Assembly: GCA_034440455.1 (NCBI GenBank)
Contig: JAWXCB010000129.1
Coordinates: forward strand, 4,992-68,991
Reading direction: 5' to 3'
Source: JAWXCB01 sp034440455
Lineage (GTDB): Bacteria; Bacteroidota; Bacteroidia; Chitinophagales; CAIOSU01
DNA length: 64,000 nt
Positions 8,085-16,839 of this stretch are shown here, in pieces (the first letter of the stretch is position 1; every line of letters begins with the position of its first letter). The notes under the pieces were generated by a model. The model was not told the DNA's origin. It saw only the letters and a list, made by a program, of their open reading frames with translations, and ran no database searches. Position numbers and translations under genes: made by a program.

Positions 8085-9335
8085 TTATCTAATTTTTAAT
8101 GTAACGATGGTCACAACCGCCAGCATGATTCCGATAATCCAAAAGCGCGTTGCGATTTTGGACTCGTTCATTCCCAGCTTTTGATAATGATGATGCAAAG
8201 GCGACATTTTAAAAATGCGCCTGCCTTCACCATATTTATTTTTTGTGTACTTGAAATAGCTTACCTGCATCACAACAGAAAGATTTTCGACTAAGAAAAT
8301 CCCGCAGAGAATCGGAATCAGTAATTCTTTGCGCAGGATAATGGCGAGCGTAGCGATGATGCCGCCAATGGCGAGACTTCCCGTGTCGCCCATGAAAACC
8401 TGCGCGGGATAAGAGTTGTACCAAAGGAACCCAACACACGCCCCAATGAATGCCGCAACATAAATCACCAACTCGCCAGAATTGGGGATGTACATCACGT
8501 TGAGATAATCAGAGAAAATGATGTTACCAGAAATGTATGCGAACACGCCAAGCGTTGCTCCAATAATTGCTGAAGTACCCGTTGCAAGCCCGTCTAAACC
8601 GTCAGTGAGATTCGCTCCGTTTGAAACTGCGGTGACAATAAAAATTACAATCGGAATAAAAATGAGCCATCCCCACTTTGCATAATCGCTGCCGAGAAAT
8701 GATAGCGCCTGCGAATAATCTATCTCCTGCTCTTTTACAAATGGAATGGTGGTGAGTGGAGCTTTTATATTTACGTAATACTGGTCGCGCACTTTGCGGA
8801 TTGCGTCAGGGTCAAACGCATTCGCCTGCAACACCACATCTTCGGAAACTTTTTTGCTGATAACTACATCATCGCTGAAATACAATGTGACACCGACAAT
8901 TAATCCCAAGCCCACCTGACCGACAATTTTGAATTTGCCCGCTAATCCTCTTTTGTCTTTCTTGAATACTTTGATGTAGTCATCGAAAAAACCAATGAAG
9001 CCCATCCATACGGTAGTGAGCAGCATCAGCAGAACATAGATGTTGTTGAGTCGCGCAAACAATAAAGTAGGAATAAGAATTGCTCCGAGAATAATCAAGC
9101 CGCCCATTGTTGGCGTTCCTTCTTTTTCTTTTTGCCCGTGCAAACCCAGGTCGCGCACGGTTTCGCCCACTTGCAATCTTTTTAGCAAACGCACCAATCT
9201 TCCACCGAAAATCAACGAGATGGTGAGCGACAAAATAATTGCCGCTGCCGCGCGGAAGGAGATGTATTGAAACAGACCAATCCCGGGGAAGTCAATTTGG
9301 TTTAGCCTGAGATATTCAAAAAGATGATACAGCAT
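8085..9335 (-). CDS. mraY: Phospho-N-acetylmuramoyl-pentapeptide transferase MraY
   Basis: 416 residues, polytopic. It transfers phospho-MurNAc-pentapeptide to undecaprenyl phosphate, forming lipid I. GTPTMGGLIIL near residue 73, the Asp-rich FFDDYIKVFKKDKRGL and NGANLTDGLDGLATG, and the C-terminal MSPLHHHYQKLG are diagnostic. It is longer than the usual ~360 residues because of a hydrophilic insertion at about 150-205. Its ATG overlaps the murE stop by one base. Confidence 0.97.
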   Translation of the reverse strand: MLYHLFEYLRLNQIDFPGIGLFQYISFRAAAAIILSLTISLIFGGRLVRLLKRLQVGETVRDLGLHGQKEKEGTPTMGGLIILGAILIPTLLFARLNNIYVLLMLLTTVWMGFIGFFDDYIKVFKKDKRGLAGKFKIVGQVGLGLIVGVTLYFSDDVVISKKVSEDVVLQANAFDPDAIRKVRDQYYVNIKAPLTTIPFVKEQEIDYSQALSFLGSDYAKWGWLIFIPIVIFIVTAVSNGANLTDGLDGLATGTSAIIGATLGVFAYISGNIIFSDYLNVMYIPNSGELVIYVAAFIGACVGFLWYNSYPAQVFMGDTGSLAIGGIIATLAIILRKELLIPILCGIFLVENLSVVMQVSYFKYTKNKYGEGRRIFKMSPLHHHYQKLGMNESKIATRFWIIGIMLAVVTIVTLKIR

Positions 9336-10801
9336 TATTCGTCAAAATCTTTCAGCGTTTCTTTTAAAATTTCTTTATCGTCAAACGGGTATTTTTTCCC
9401 CGCGATTTCCTGATACTTCTCGTGTCCTTTCCCCGCAAGCAGAATGATGTCGCCCGGTTGCGCGAGCGAGCAGGCTGTTCTAATCGCTTCTTTTCTATCT
9501 AGGATGGAAAGCGTTTTCCGCTTGCATTGCAGCGTTACGCCTTCCTGCATGTGATGTAAAATATCTTCGGGATTTTCGTTGCGCGGATTGTCTGAGGTAA
9601 GCACGATTTTCGTGCTGAACTCGCATGCAATGCGCGCCATCACCGGACGTTTTTCTTTATCACGGTTTCCTCCGCAGCCTACAACGGTTATCACCTGCTC
9701 ATTGCCCGTGCGAATTGCGTTGATGGTCGACAATACATTTTTCAACGCATCGGGCGTGTGCGCATAATCCACAATACCGATGATTTTTTTCCGGGGAGAA
9801 ATGATATAATCAAATCTTCCTTCGGCAGCATTCAGTTTACTGATTGCCTGTAATGCTTGCATTTTTTCTATGCCCAGCAATGTTGCTGTTGCATACACGG
9901 TAAGAATATTGTACGCATTGAATTCTCCAATGAGCCTTGTATAAACTTCCTGCCCGTCAATATTTAAAATCAAACCGCTCAACGCGTTTTCAATAATCTT
10001 CGCTTTGAACTCAGTGGCTTTCTTCAAACTATAAGCGTACACTTTTGCCTTAGTGTTTTGCACCATCACGCGACCGTTCTTATCATCTTCATTGATGAGC
10101 GCAAAAGAACCGGCAGGCAATTCATCAAATAATTTCTTCTTCGCTGAAATGTATTCCATGAATGTTTTGTGGTAGTCGAGATGGTCGTGCGTGATGTTGG
10201 TGAACACCGCGCCAGCGAATTGCACACCCCTCACACGGTTCTGTACAATGGCATGTGAACTCGCTTCCATGAAACAGTATTGACAACCTTCTTCCACCAT
10301 ACGCGCAAGCAGCGCATTCAACTGAATCGCATCGGGCGTAGTGTGCGTGGCAGGAATCACCGTATCGTTGATTTGATTTTGAACGGTTGAAAGCAATCCC
10401 GCTTTGTAGCCCAAGTCGCGCATCATTCTGAAAAGCAGTGTGACCGTAGTTGTTTTTCCATTCGTGCCTGTCACAGCAACTATCTTCAACTTGGCGGACG
10501 GCTCATCGAAAAAATTCTGCGCGATAATTCCCAGCCCAATTGAACTGTCTTTCACCTTCACATAGGTTGCTTCTTTTGAAAGCGTTGCCGGAAATTCCTC
10601 GCACACAATTGCAATTGCTCCTTTCGCAACCGCCTGTTCAATGAACTGATGCCCGTCCACCTGCGTACCGCGCACAGCAATGAAGAGCGAACCCTGTTTG
10701 ATATTGCGCGAGTCAAACGTGATGTCGGCAATTGCGTAATCCGTTGTTCCCGCTACTTCAACAAGGCTTGTCTTATATAATATGTCTTTCAGCTTCTTCA
10801 T
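9335..10801 (-). CDS. murE: UDP-MurNAc-tripeptide synthetase MurE (meso-DAP type)
   Basis: 488 residues. It adds the third stem-peptide amino acid. The ATP loop VTGTNGKTTT lies at about 110-119. The DNPR motif (about 404-407, within SDNPRNENPEDI) marks enzymes specific for meso-diaminopimelate. It overlaps the penicillin-binding protein by four bases and mraY by one, indicating tight translational coupling. Confidence 0.97.
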   Translation of the reverse strand: MKKLKDILYKTSLVEVAGTTDYAIADITFDSRNIKQGSLFIAVRGTQVDGHQFIEQAVAKGAIAIVCEEFPATLSKEATYVKVKDSSIGLGIIAQNFFDEPSAKLKIVAVTGTNGKTTTVTLLFRMMRDLGYKAGLLSTVQNQINDTVIPATHTTPDAIQLNALLARMVEEGCQYCFMEASSHAIVQNRVRGVQFAGAVFTNITHDHLDYHKTFMEYISAKKKLFDELPAGSFALINEDDKNGRVMVQNTKAKVYAYSLKKATEFKAKIIENALSGLILNIDGQEVYTRLIGEFNAYNILTVYATATLLGIEKMQALQAISKLNAAEGRFDYIISPRKKIIGIVDYAHTPDALKNVLSTINAIRTGNEQVITVVGCGGNRDKEKRPVMARIACEFSTKIVLTSDNPRNENPEDILHHMQEGVTLQCKRKTLSILDRKEAIRTACSLAQPGDIILLAGKGHEKYQEIAGKKYPFDDKEILKETLKDFDE

Positions 10802-12900
10802 CCTAATTCCAACACGATTTCAGAACCTTTAATTGAATTTGTTCCATAGCGGATTGATTGCGACTTCACTTTTCCTTTTCCTGAAAAGCGCACACGCAAT
10901 CCTTCATTTTCCAATAAGTAAAGCGCATCGCGTAAACCCATGCCGCGCACATCCGGCACGATACCTTCTTTCACGTTTCGCCCTTTCAGGTCAACCGAGT
11001 TATCATGTGGCTCTGCATAAATCCAGTTGTCTTCCTGATTGTAATTGCACGACACGCCAATCGTTTCATAAATCGTGCTCACGTCATGTTTGAATCCACC
11101 TTTTGCATTCGGCAGCATGTCGGCATAAAATTTTTCGCGCGTGTTTGAAGGCTCGTGCATCTCGATGCAGTTGGACACAACTTTGTCGGCAATCTCGCGG
11201 AACACAGGCGCAGCAACCCATCCACCATAATACACTCCGTTCTTAGGAGCTTTAATCACTACGATGCAGGAATACATCGGCTCATCAGCGGGGAAGTAGC
11301 CGGCAAACGAAGCCTGATATATCAACTTCTGCTTGTAACCCGCTTTCCCCTGCGCCATCAATGCCGTTCCTGTTTTTCCGGCAAACGAGTAGTTCTTTGT
11401 TTTTAAATGGTCTGCTGTTCCGCGTTCCACAACTCCTTCCAGCAGCATTTTGATTTTGCCTAATGTTTTCTCAGAACAGATTTCCTCCTTCAATACATGC
11501 GGCTCAAATTGCTGCACCGGTTTGCTCCGCTCCTGAATTTGGCTCACGAGATACGGCTGCATCATTTTGCCGTCATTCGCCACCGCGTTGTAAAGCGTAA
11601 GAATTTGCAAAGGCGTCAATTGCATTTCATATCCCACCGCCATCCACGGAAGAGAGATGCCGCTCCATCCTTTTTCATCGGGGGTTTTTATTAATGGACT
11701 ATCTTCCCCGTCAATTTCAATTCCGACCGGCTTATCCAACAGCAAGTCTCTGAGGTGCTCAACATATTTTTTCGGATTCGCGCCATAATATTTGTTGGCA
11801 AGTTTTGACGCGGCTACGTTGGAAGAAATTTCAAAAGCGTGCTGCACAGTCACATTCCGCAAATCATGCTCTTCTGAATCAAACATTTTATTCTTGTAGA
11901 ACTGCGTGACGCCTTTTTCCAAATCAATGCTGTCGTTAATATCCACATATCCATCTTCCAGCAATGCGATAAATGTCGCGAGCTTCATTGTAGATCCCGG
12001 CTCTGACGCTTCTCCAACCGCATAATTCATTGTTTCCCAATACTCGCCTTCACTCGTCAATCCAAGATTTGCAATGGCGCGGATTTTTCCGGTTTTCACC
12101 TCCATCACTACCACACAACCGTGGTCGGCATTGTGTTTCTGTAATGCTTTGAGCAACGCGCTTTCAGCTACGTCCTGCAAGTTGATGTCGAGGGTAGTGA
12201 TGATGTCTTTGCCATGCACGGGCATGATTTCATTTTCATCATTCACCGGAATCCATGTGCCGCCTGCAATGCGCTGCATAAGTCGCTTTCCACGCACACC
12301 GGCAAGTTGTTCGTCAAATTTTCCCTCAAGACCCACCGGCTTGACTCCTTCACGCGCATAGCCGATGGTGCGGTGCGCCAATATTTTGTAAGGCATCGAA
12401 CGCTTGTTCGTTTGCACTGCAATCAACCCGCCTTTGTTTCTCCCCAGACGAAAGAGGGGCCACTTGCGCATTTGCTGTAACTCAGGGTAGGTTACATTTT
12501 TCGCAATGAGAAAATATCTGTTGCCGGAACTGCGGGTATTGCGCAACACCTGCTCATAATATTCTTTTGAACGGTCGCCCTTAAAGCGCGAGAGATACCA
12601 AGCAAGCGAATCAATGTTTTCATTGAAAATCTTTTTGGTGAGCGCTTCGGCATTTAGGTCAGCGCGGATTTCATAATAAGGTAAAGAAGACGCGAGCACT
12701 CTGCCATCTTCCGCAATAATATTTCCACGCTCGGCATCAATAGGAATGTAGTCGGTAGTGAGGCTGTCGGCAAGCGTGATGAGATGCGGACCTTCAATCT
12801 GCTGCACGCGAAAAGCCTGCATCAGAATAGCAGCGCCCAGCAGGCACACCGCGAAAAACGCGAGGTATATTCTCAATAAAATAGCCCGCTTAATGCTCAT
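10798..12900 (-). CDS. ftsI: Septal class B penicillin-binding protein with PASTA domain
   Basis: 700 residues. It is the transpeptidase that cross-links septal peptidoglycan. There is an N-terminal membrane anchor (about 8-30), a dimerisation domain, then the transpeptidase domain with active-site STMK (303-306), SSN and KTGT motifs. A single C-terminal PASTA domain begins at GIVPDVRGMGLRDALYLLEN. Gene order (ftsL-like gene, this gene, murE) identifies it as FtsI/PBP3. It overlaps the upstream small membrane protein by four bases. Confidence 0.96.
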   Translation of the reverse strand: MSIKRAILLRIYLAFFAVCLLGAAILMQAFRVQQIEGPHLITLADSLTTDYIPIDAERGNIIAEDGRVLASSLPYYEIRADLNAEALTKKIFNENIDSLAWYLSRFKGDRSKEYYEQVLRNTRSSGNRYFLIAKNVTYPELQQMRKWPLFRLGRNKGGLIAVQTNKRSMPYKILAHRTIGYAREGVKPVGLEGKFDEQLAGVRGKRLMQRIAGGTWIPVNDENEIMPVHGKDIITTLDINLQDVAESALLKALQKHNADHGCVVVMEVKTGKIRAIANLGLTSEGEYWETMNYAVGEASEPGSTMKLATFIALLEDGYVDINDSIDLEKGVTQFYKNKMFDSEEHDLRNVTVQHAFEISSNVAASKLANKYYGANPKKYVEHLRDLLLDKPVGIEIDGEDSPLIKTPDEKGWSGISLPWMAVGYEMQLTPLQILTLYNAVANDGKMMQPYLVSQIQERSKPVQQFEPHVLKEEICSEKTLGKIKMLLEGVVERGTADHLKTKNYSFAGKTGTALMAQGKAGYKQKLIYQASFAGYFPADEPMYSCIVVIKAPKNGVYYGGWVAAPVFREIADKVVSNCIEMHEPSNTREKFYADMLPNAKGGFKHDVSTIYETIGVSCNYNQEDNWIYAEPHDNSVDLKGRNVKEGIVPDVRGMGLRDALYLLENEGLRVRFSGKGKVKSQSIRYGTNSIKGSEIVLELG

Positions 12901-13235
12901 TCTACTATCTCAATTTTTATCGGTGGACTGGTAATTTCTTTTAAACCCATTTCCTCCACTGCCTTTGCCACTTCTGTTTGTTTGCTCTTATACATCAGGT
13001 CTGACTTGGTCGCCATGAAATTCCAGCGCACTTCTTTCAACTCCGTTTTCATTTTATCAATACTGCGAATGGTGCCTTCCACCGTGTGCGTGTTGCTGAT
13101 ATACACCATCGCCAACACCACGAGAAAAAGGAAGTAGGGCATGTTCGCTACCATACTTTCCATCGTGAGCATAGAGTTGAAATCCATGCGCAGGATTTTT
13201 TTTCCGATTTCAGTAAAACCTGATTTGAGTTTCAT
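12897..13235 (-). CDS. FtsL-like bitopic division protein
   Basis: 112 residues: a short cytosolic N-terminus, one membrane helix (about 33-49, PYFLFLVVLAMVYIS) and a periplasmic region of about 60 residues with coiled-coil-like spacing. It lies exactly where ftsL sits, between rsmH and ftsI. In Bacteroidota this slot holds a divergent FtsL-like protein, assumed to pair with FtsB. The assignment is by position and topology, not sequence identity. Confidence 0.75.
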   Translation of the reverse strand: MKLKSGFTEIGKKILRMDFNSMLTMESMVANMPYFLFLVVLAMVYISNTHTVEGTIRSIDKMKTELKEVRWNFMATKSDLMYKSKQTEVAKAVEEMGLKEITSPPIKIEIVE

Positions 13236-13290
13236 ACTTGTTTTATCTTATCATCATTTTAGCGGAGCGAGCAATTCTCTCTTTATTAGG

Positions 13291-13322
13291 TGTGAGATTC
13301 TTCGCTACGCTCAGAATGACGT
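13291..13322. repeat. Single-arm copy of ATTCTTCGCT..CAGAATGACG repeat
   Basis: TGTGAGATTCTTCGCT followed by ACGCTCAGAATGACG, one arm of the family seen as a full hairpin at 3746-3826. It lies in the 99-bp gap between rsmH and the ftsL-like gene. Confidence 0.75.
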
Positions 13323-13334
13323 ATTAATTAACTG

Positions 13335-14231
13335 TTACCTTAACTTCTCCCCTATCCTCAGCTTCGCACTTCTTGCCCTTTTGTTTTTTTCAAGCTCACT
13401 TTCCGAAGCCGTGATGGGTTTCTTTGTCAACGCTTTAAAGGGCGTTTCATAGTTGCCGTAAACATCTTTTAGTATTTCGCCTTTTATATTTCCTGTCTTG
13501 ATAAAATTCTTTACCGGTCTGTCTTCAAGCGAGTGATAGGCAATCACCACGAGCCTCCCTCCTACCCGCAACACATCGGATGATTGCATCAGCAATTCTT
13601 CCAATGCTTCCATTTCCTGATTCACTTCAATGCGCAACGCCTGAAAAACTTTGGAGAGATATTGATTGATATTTCCTTTTGCGATTGGCTCAATGATGGC
13701 GCGCAACTGGTCTGCGGTTTCGATTTTTTGAATTGCGCGGGCATCTATAATTCTATGCGCAAGCGTTTTGGATTTCTCCACTTCCCCATACGCGCTGAAA
13801 ATTTCCTGCAACTCTTCCGCGCTGTATTCATTTATAATCGCGCGGGCTGTGACCTTTGAAGTTTTGTCCATGCGCATATCAAGCACGGCATTCGAGCGAT
13901 AGGTGAAGCCGCGCTCAGGCGTGTCAATCTGATGCGATGACACACCGAGGTCAGCGAGGATTCCGTCAACGGGAATCATTTCATAGTGTTGCAAGTATCG
14001 CTTCAAGTGTCTGAAATTCTGGCGTATTAAAATCAAATTCCCCTGCTGCTCCGCTTCACCGACTGCATCAGGGTCCTGGTCAAATGCTATCAATTTTCCA
14101 TTCGTCAACCGCTTCAAAATCTCGCGCGAATGTCCACCGCCTCCATACGTCACGTCCACATAAATTCCATCCGGATTGATGTTCAACGCCTCGATACATT
14201 CGTTCAACAATACCGGCTCATGCCGAATCAT
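13335..14231 (-). CDS. rsmH: 16S rRNA (cytosine(1402)-N4)-methyltransferase RsmH
   Basis: 298 residues (formerly MraW). It methylates C1402 of 16S rRNA using SAM. The N-terminal HEPVLLNECIEALNI, the SAM motif VDVTYGGGGHSREIL, LADLGVSSHQIDTPERGFTY and the C-terminal VIAYHSLEDRPVKNFIK are all characteristic. It overlaps mraZ by four bases. Confidence 0.97.
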   Translation of the reverse strand: MIRHEPVLLNECIEALNINPDGIYVDVTYGGGGHSREILKRLTNGKLIAFDQDPDAVGEAEQQGNLILIRQNFRHLKRYLQHYEMIPVDGILADLGVSSHQIDTPERGFTYRSNAVLDMRMDKTSKVTARAIINEYSAEELQEIFSAYGEVEKSKTLAHRIIDARAIQKIETADQLRAIIEPIAKGNINQYLSKVFQALRIEVNQEMEALEELLMQSSDVLRVGGRLVVIAYHSLEDRPVKNFIKTGNIKGEILKDVYGNYETPFKALTKKPITASESELEKNKRARSAKLRIGEKLR

Positions 14232-14686
14232 AGGCTCAAATCTTGTCCGCCCATGACGCGCTCTGCCAAATCCGCAAACTGGTCTGAATCCACTCTCATC
14301 TGCCCGTCATAAGTTTTCTGATTCCACATTTCAATCACCGTGTTGCGCGCAGCGAGCAACCCATCGGATTTTATTCCTGCGAACTCAAGCAAATGTTTTG
14401 GCAACAAAATCCTGTCTGCTGCGTCAATAGTTAACTCGGTTGCCCCGCGATAAAAAATGCGCACGAAATCGCGATGTTCTTTTTTGAAGGTGTTCAGCTT
14501 GTTTACGCGCTCGGTGATTTTCTCCCACTCATCAAACGGGTATAACACGAGGCATTTCTCAAAGCCACGGTTGAGCACAAAGCGCCCTTTGACAGTTGGG
14601 TTCAACTGCTTTTTGAGTGCGGTGGGAATTTTCAACCGCCCTTTGCTATCAAGCGCTACAGGGTATTCTCCAAGAAATCCAGCCAT
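14228..14686 (-). CDS. mraZ: Transcriptional regulator MraZ
   Basis: 152 residues with two AbrB/SpoVT-like repeats (GEYPVALDSKGRLKIPTALK near the start and TIDAADRILLPKHLLEFAGI in the second half). MraZ is the DNA-binding regulator at the head of dcw clusters and represses its own operon. Three evenly spaced GTGG sites lie 41-64 bp upstream of its start, consistent with autoregulation. Confidence 0.96.
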   Translation of the reverse strand: MAGFLGEYPVALDSKGRLKIPTALKKQLNPTVKGRFVLNRGFEKCLVLYPFDEWEKITERVNKLNTFKKEHRDFVRIFYRGATELTIDAADRILLPKHLLEFAGIKSDGLLAARNTVIEMWNQKTYDGQMRVDSDQFADLAERVMGGQDLSL

Positions 14687-14711
14687 TGTTTTTTCCGAAT
14701 GCGGACGCTAA

Positions 14712-14750
14712 AGTAGAAAATTAGTTCCACAAACTACCACCTTTTACCAC
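14712..14750 (-). promoter_or_regulatory. Candidate MraZ operator and dcw promoter
   Basis: On the minus strand GTGG occurs three times with exact 10-bp period (plus-strand CCAC at 14727-14730, 14737-14740 and 14747-14750). MraZ is known to bind short G-rich repeats spaced one helical turn apart upstream of mraZ. Just downstream, TACTTTAG (about 14712-14719) is one mismatch from the Bacteroidota -7 box TAnnTTTG, so the repeats would cover the -33 region. The repeat spacing is directly visible; function is inferred. Confidence 0.6.
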
Positions 14751-15053
14751 AAAATGACATTAAAATATTTTTCCACAGTTTTTGCACAGGGGGAATGTTG
14801 CTGGTTTGCGGGTTAGGAGTTGCGAGTTGGCTTGCCGCACTTGTTCCGGCATCCCCCTTGTGGTTTGATAAATTGAAAGCCCTTGTAAGTGTGTATGAAG
14901 CGTGGGTGGAAAAAATGAATTTGTAGCGCGTACTTATTTCGTTGCTTTAGCGCATTGTCATGTAGCGTATGCTAAAGGAGAGCATTACTACTTTTTAACC
15001 ACGAAAAAAATTTGAGCAAGGAAAAATGAAGGCGACTAAACAAAAAAAGAATT
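14751..15053. other. Intergenic region upstream of the dcw operon
   Basis: About 300 bp without a convincing gene. The AT-rich part next to the MraZ boxes is followed by a partial copy of the CCGGCATCCC repeat (about 14833-14856). I see nothing else I can name. Confidence 0.5.
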
Positions 15054-15428
15054 TCAGGCTTTATTCATGTGCTGATGAATTACCTGCAACACTTTTTCCG
15101 TCTTTGCCTTTGCTTCCTGAATGATTTCATCAGAGAGGTCTTCGAGGTCATACTCGCCTTCCTGCCTCAGATTCAAAAGCGCTTGGGCGTTTTGTGAAAT
15201 TTCTTCTGCAAAAATTCCTGACTTGATAAATAGTTCATAAAAGCGAATATGCATTCCCTTATGCGTTTTGGGAACTTCGTTTACAGAGAGCAAAAGCGCC
15301 TGAATGCTATAAAACAAAGAATAGTACGAGCGATTAGCAGCCGCTTCGTTTCGATGATGTTCAATCAGAAGCAAGGCATCATCAATCGCCTCAGCGGACT
15401 TTTTAAGCAGGGTGTTTACTTCATCCAT
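15054..15428 (-). CDS. HEPN domain protein
   Basis: 124 residues from the ATG at 15428; a GTG one codon earlier is possible. AANRSYYSLFYSIQALLLS and LLNLRQEGEYDLED are typical of HEPN proteins encoded beside minimal nucleotidyltransferases. The strict RNase motif RX4-6H of HepT toxins is not seen; the equivalent place has R-x5-Y/D, so RNase activity is doubtful. Its start codon overlaps the stop codon of the upstream nucleotidyltransferase reading frame (TGATG). Confidence 0.85.
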   Translation of the reverse strand: MDEVNTLLKKSAEAIDDALLLIEHHRNEAAANRSYYSLFYSIQALLLSVNEVPKTHKGMHIRFYELFIKSGIFAEEISQNAQALLNLRQEGEYDLEDLSDEIIQEAKAKTEKVLQVIHQHMNKA

Positions 15429-15751
15429 CACAACGCAATTCCTTCTGCCCGCGCGTTTTGATAAACGGGGAGTTTTGACTGAAGCGCCTTCTGAACAGAA
15501 GTGGGTAAAATAGAAATCAGGTGACCCTATTTCCAGCCAATGGGGTAAACCTCCCTTCCGAAATTTAATATCTCCACAGGGGCGTTTATCCGCTCATCCT
15601 TGAGCACAATCATTAAATTTACGTCTGAATCTTTTTGCTGATCACCGCGCGCATACGAACCGAAAAGCACAATTTTCTCAAGGCGGCTACCATAATATTT
15701 GCGGGCTGCTGACAATACCTCCTTTAGAAATTCCTGAAACTCGCTGTTCAT
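15428..15751 (-). pseudogene. MNT-type nucleotidyltransferase interrupted by in-frame TAG
   Basis: The first 74 codons give a minimal nucleotidyltransferase: KIVLFGSYARG followed by SDVNLMIVL. The frame stops at TAG (15527-15529) after YPIGWK. Reading on in the same frame gives GHLISILPTSVQKALQSK and a C-terminus ending NARAEGIAL before TGA at 15428, which is the normal family C-terminus. So one nonsense codon (probably from Tyr) splits a 107-residue protein. The second metal-binding Asp of the SDxD motif is also Asn (N45). In MntA/HepT pairs this protein AMPylates and silences the HEPN partner. Confidence 0.82.
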
Positions 15752-16245
15752 CTTAACAAAATTAGAGAAACATATTCAGACAGAAACAGCTCTACTTATG
15801 CGGCTGATGTAGCCCATGAATTTGTTTTGGGTTTAAGAAAGTTTTACAAAATAAAGTAACGGAACTCTAAAGTATTAAAGAGAGGCAAGATTTTATAGTG
15901 TGAGACAGTCTCAAAATGTATTTGTTTCCTGCGTGAGGGATGGAAGCGGAAATCCTTTTTCAGCTTTGACATTGAGCGTTGAGAAAAAGATTGCAGCGGA
16001 CAGCCCGACCCGACTGCTCGTTGATTGAGAGGATGCCGGAACGAGTCCGGCATGACGGGATTATGAATATGAGCTTCCATAAAAAAGGGGATTGCTTCGC
16101 TCGTTCCTCGCTCGCAATGACGGGAGAAATTAAGTGTGGGATTCTTCGCTGCGCTCAGAATGACGGGGCAGAATGCGAAAAACAAGGAAATTTTACTACA
16201 TTGTGAGGGAGAATTGCTGACACTAATTAAAACACTACACGGCTG
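15752..16245. other. Repeat-filled intergenic region
   Basis: 494 bp with no believable gene; the open frames on both strands run through repeats. It is a mosaic of three dispersed elements: GGATGCCGGAACGAGTCCGG (16031-16059), GATTGCTTCGCTCGTTCCTC (about 16086-16123) and ATTCTTCGCTGCGCTCAGAA (16134-16167), each ending near a GACGG motif. The first and third have copies elsewhere in the window. Confidence 0.75.
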
Positions 16246-16839
16246 ATGCTTTTTGTGCGCTCTGATTCGCAACGCAAGGAAACTGATGCGGAGTTGATTG
16301 CCATGTACCGCAATTCGGCAAACACTGCCTATATCGGTGAACTGTTTCAGCGCTACACGCATTTGGTGTTTGGCGTGTGCATGAAATATTTCAAGAACGT
16401 GGATGAGAGCAAGGACGGGGTGATGGATGTGTTTGAAAAAATCCTTACGGAACTGAAGCGGCATGAGGTGGAGAATTTTAAGCCGTGGCTTTATTTCGTG
16501 GCGAAGAATTATTGCCTGATGAAGCTGCGCAAGGAGAGCGCGATGCACATTCATAAAGCGGGCTTCACGCGCTTCTACAGCGACTTTATGGAATTTGAAG
16601 ACATTGCACATCTGCTAAACGGAAAAGCGGATGATGCGCAAGTGACGGAATTTTTAAAATCGGGAATACAGAGCCTGCGCGATGAGCAGCAGCAGTGCAT
16701 CGAGTTGTTTTATTTTGAAAACAAATCGTATCAGGAAATTGTGGACGGCACGGGATACAGCATGTTGCAGGTGAAAAGTTTTTTGCAAAACGGGAAACGT
16801 AATTTGAAAATCCATATCCAGCACCGCTATGGCAAGTAA
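16246..16839 (+). CDS. ECF-type RNA polymerase sigma factor
   Basis: 197 residues. Region 2 (IGELFQRYTHLVFGVCMKYF then DESKDGVMDVFEKI) and region 4 (LRDEQQQCIELFYFENKSYQ, then an HTH SMLQVKSFLQNGKRNLK) are clear. It would direct transcription of a specific regulon. It overlaps the next gene, a membrane protein with an anti-sigma-like N-terminus, by 11 bases, so the two probably form a sigma/anti-sigma pair. Confidence 0.92.
   Translation: MLFVRSDSQRKETDAELIAMYRNSANTAYIGELFQRYTHLVFGVCMKYFKNVDESKDGVMDVFEKILTELKRHEVENFKPWLYFVAKNYCLMKLRKESAMHIHKAGFTRFYSDFMEFEDIAHLLNGKADDAQVTEFLKSGIQSLRDEQQQCIELFYFENKSYQEIVDGTGYSMLQVKSFLQNGKRNLKIHIQHRYGK

Noticed and set aside
15844..16611. 255-codon minus-strand frame at 15844-16611
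   Set aside because: It runs through three dispersed repeats and then antisense to the sigma factor; composition is repeat-derived.
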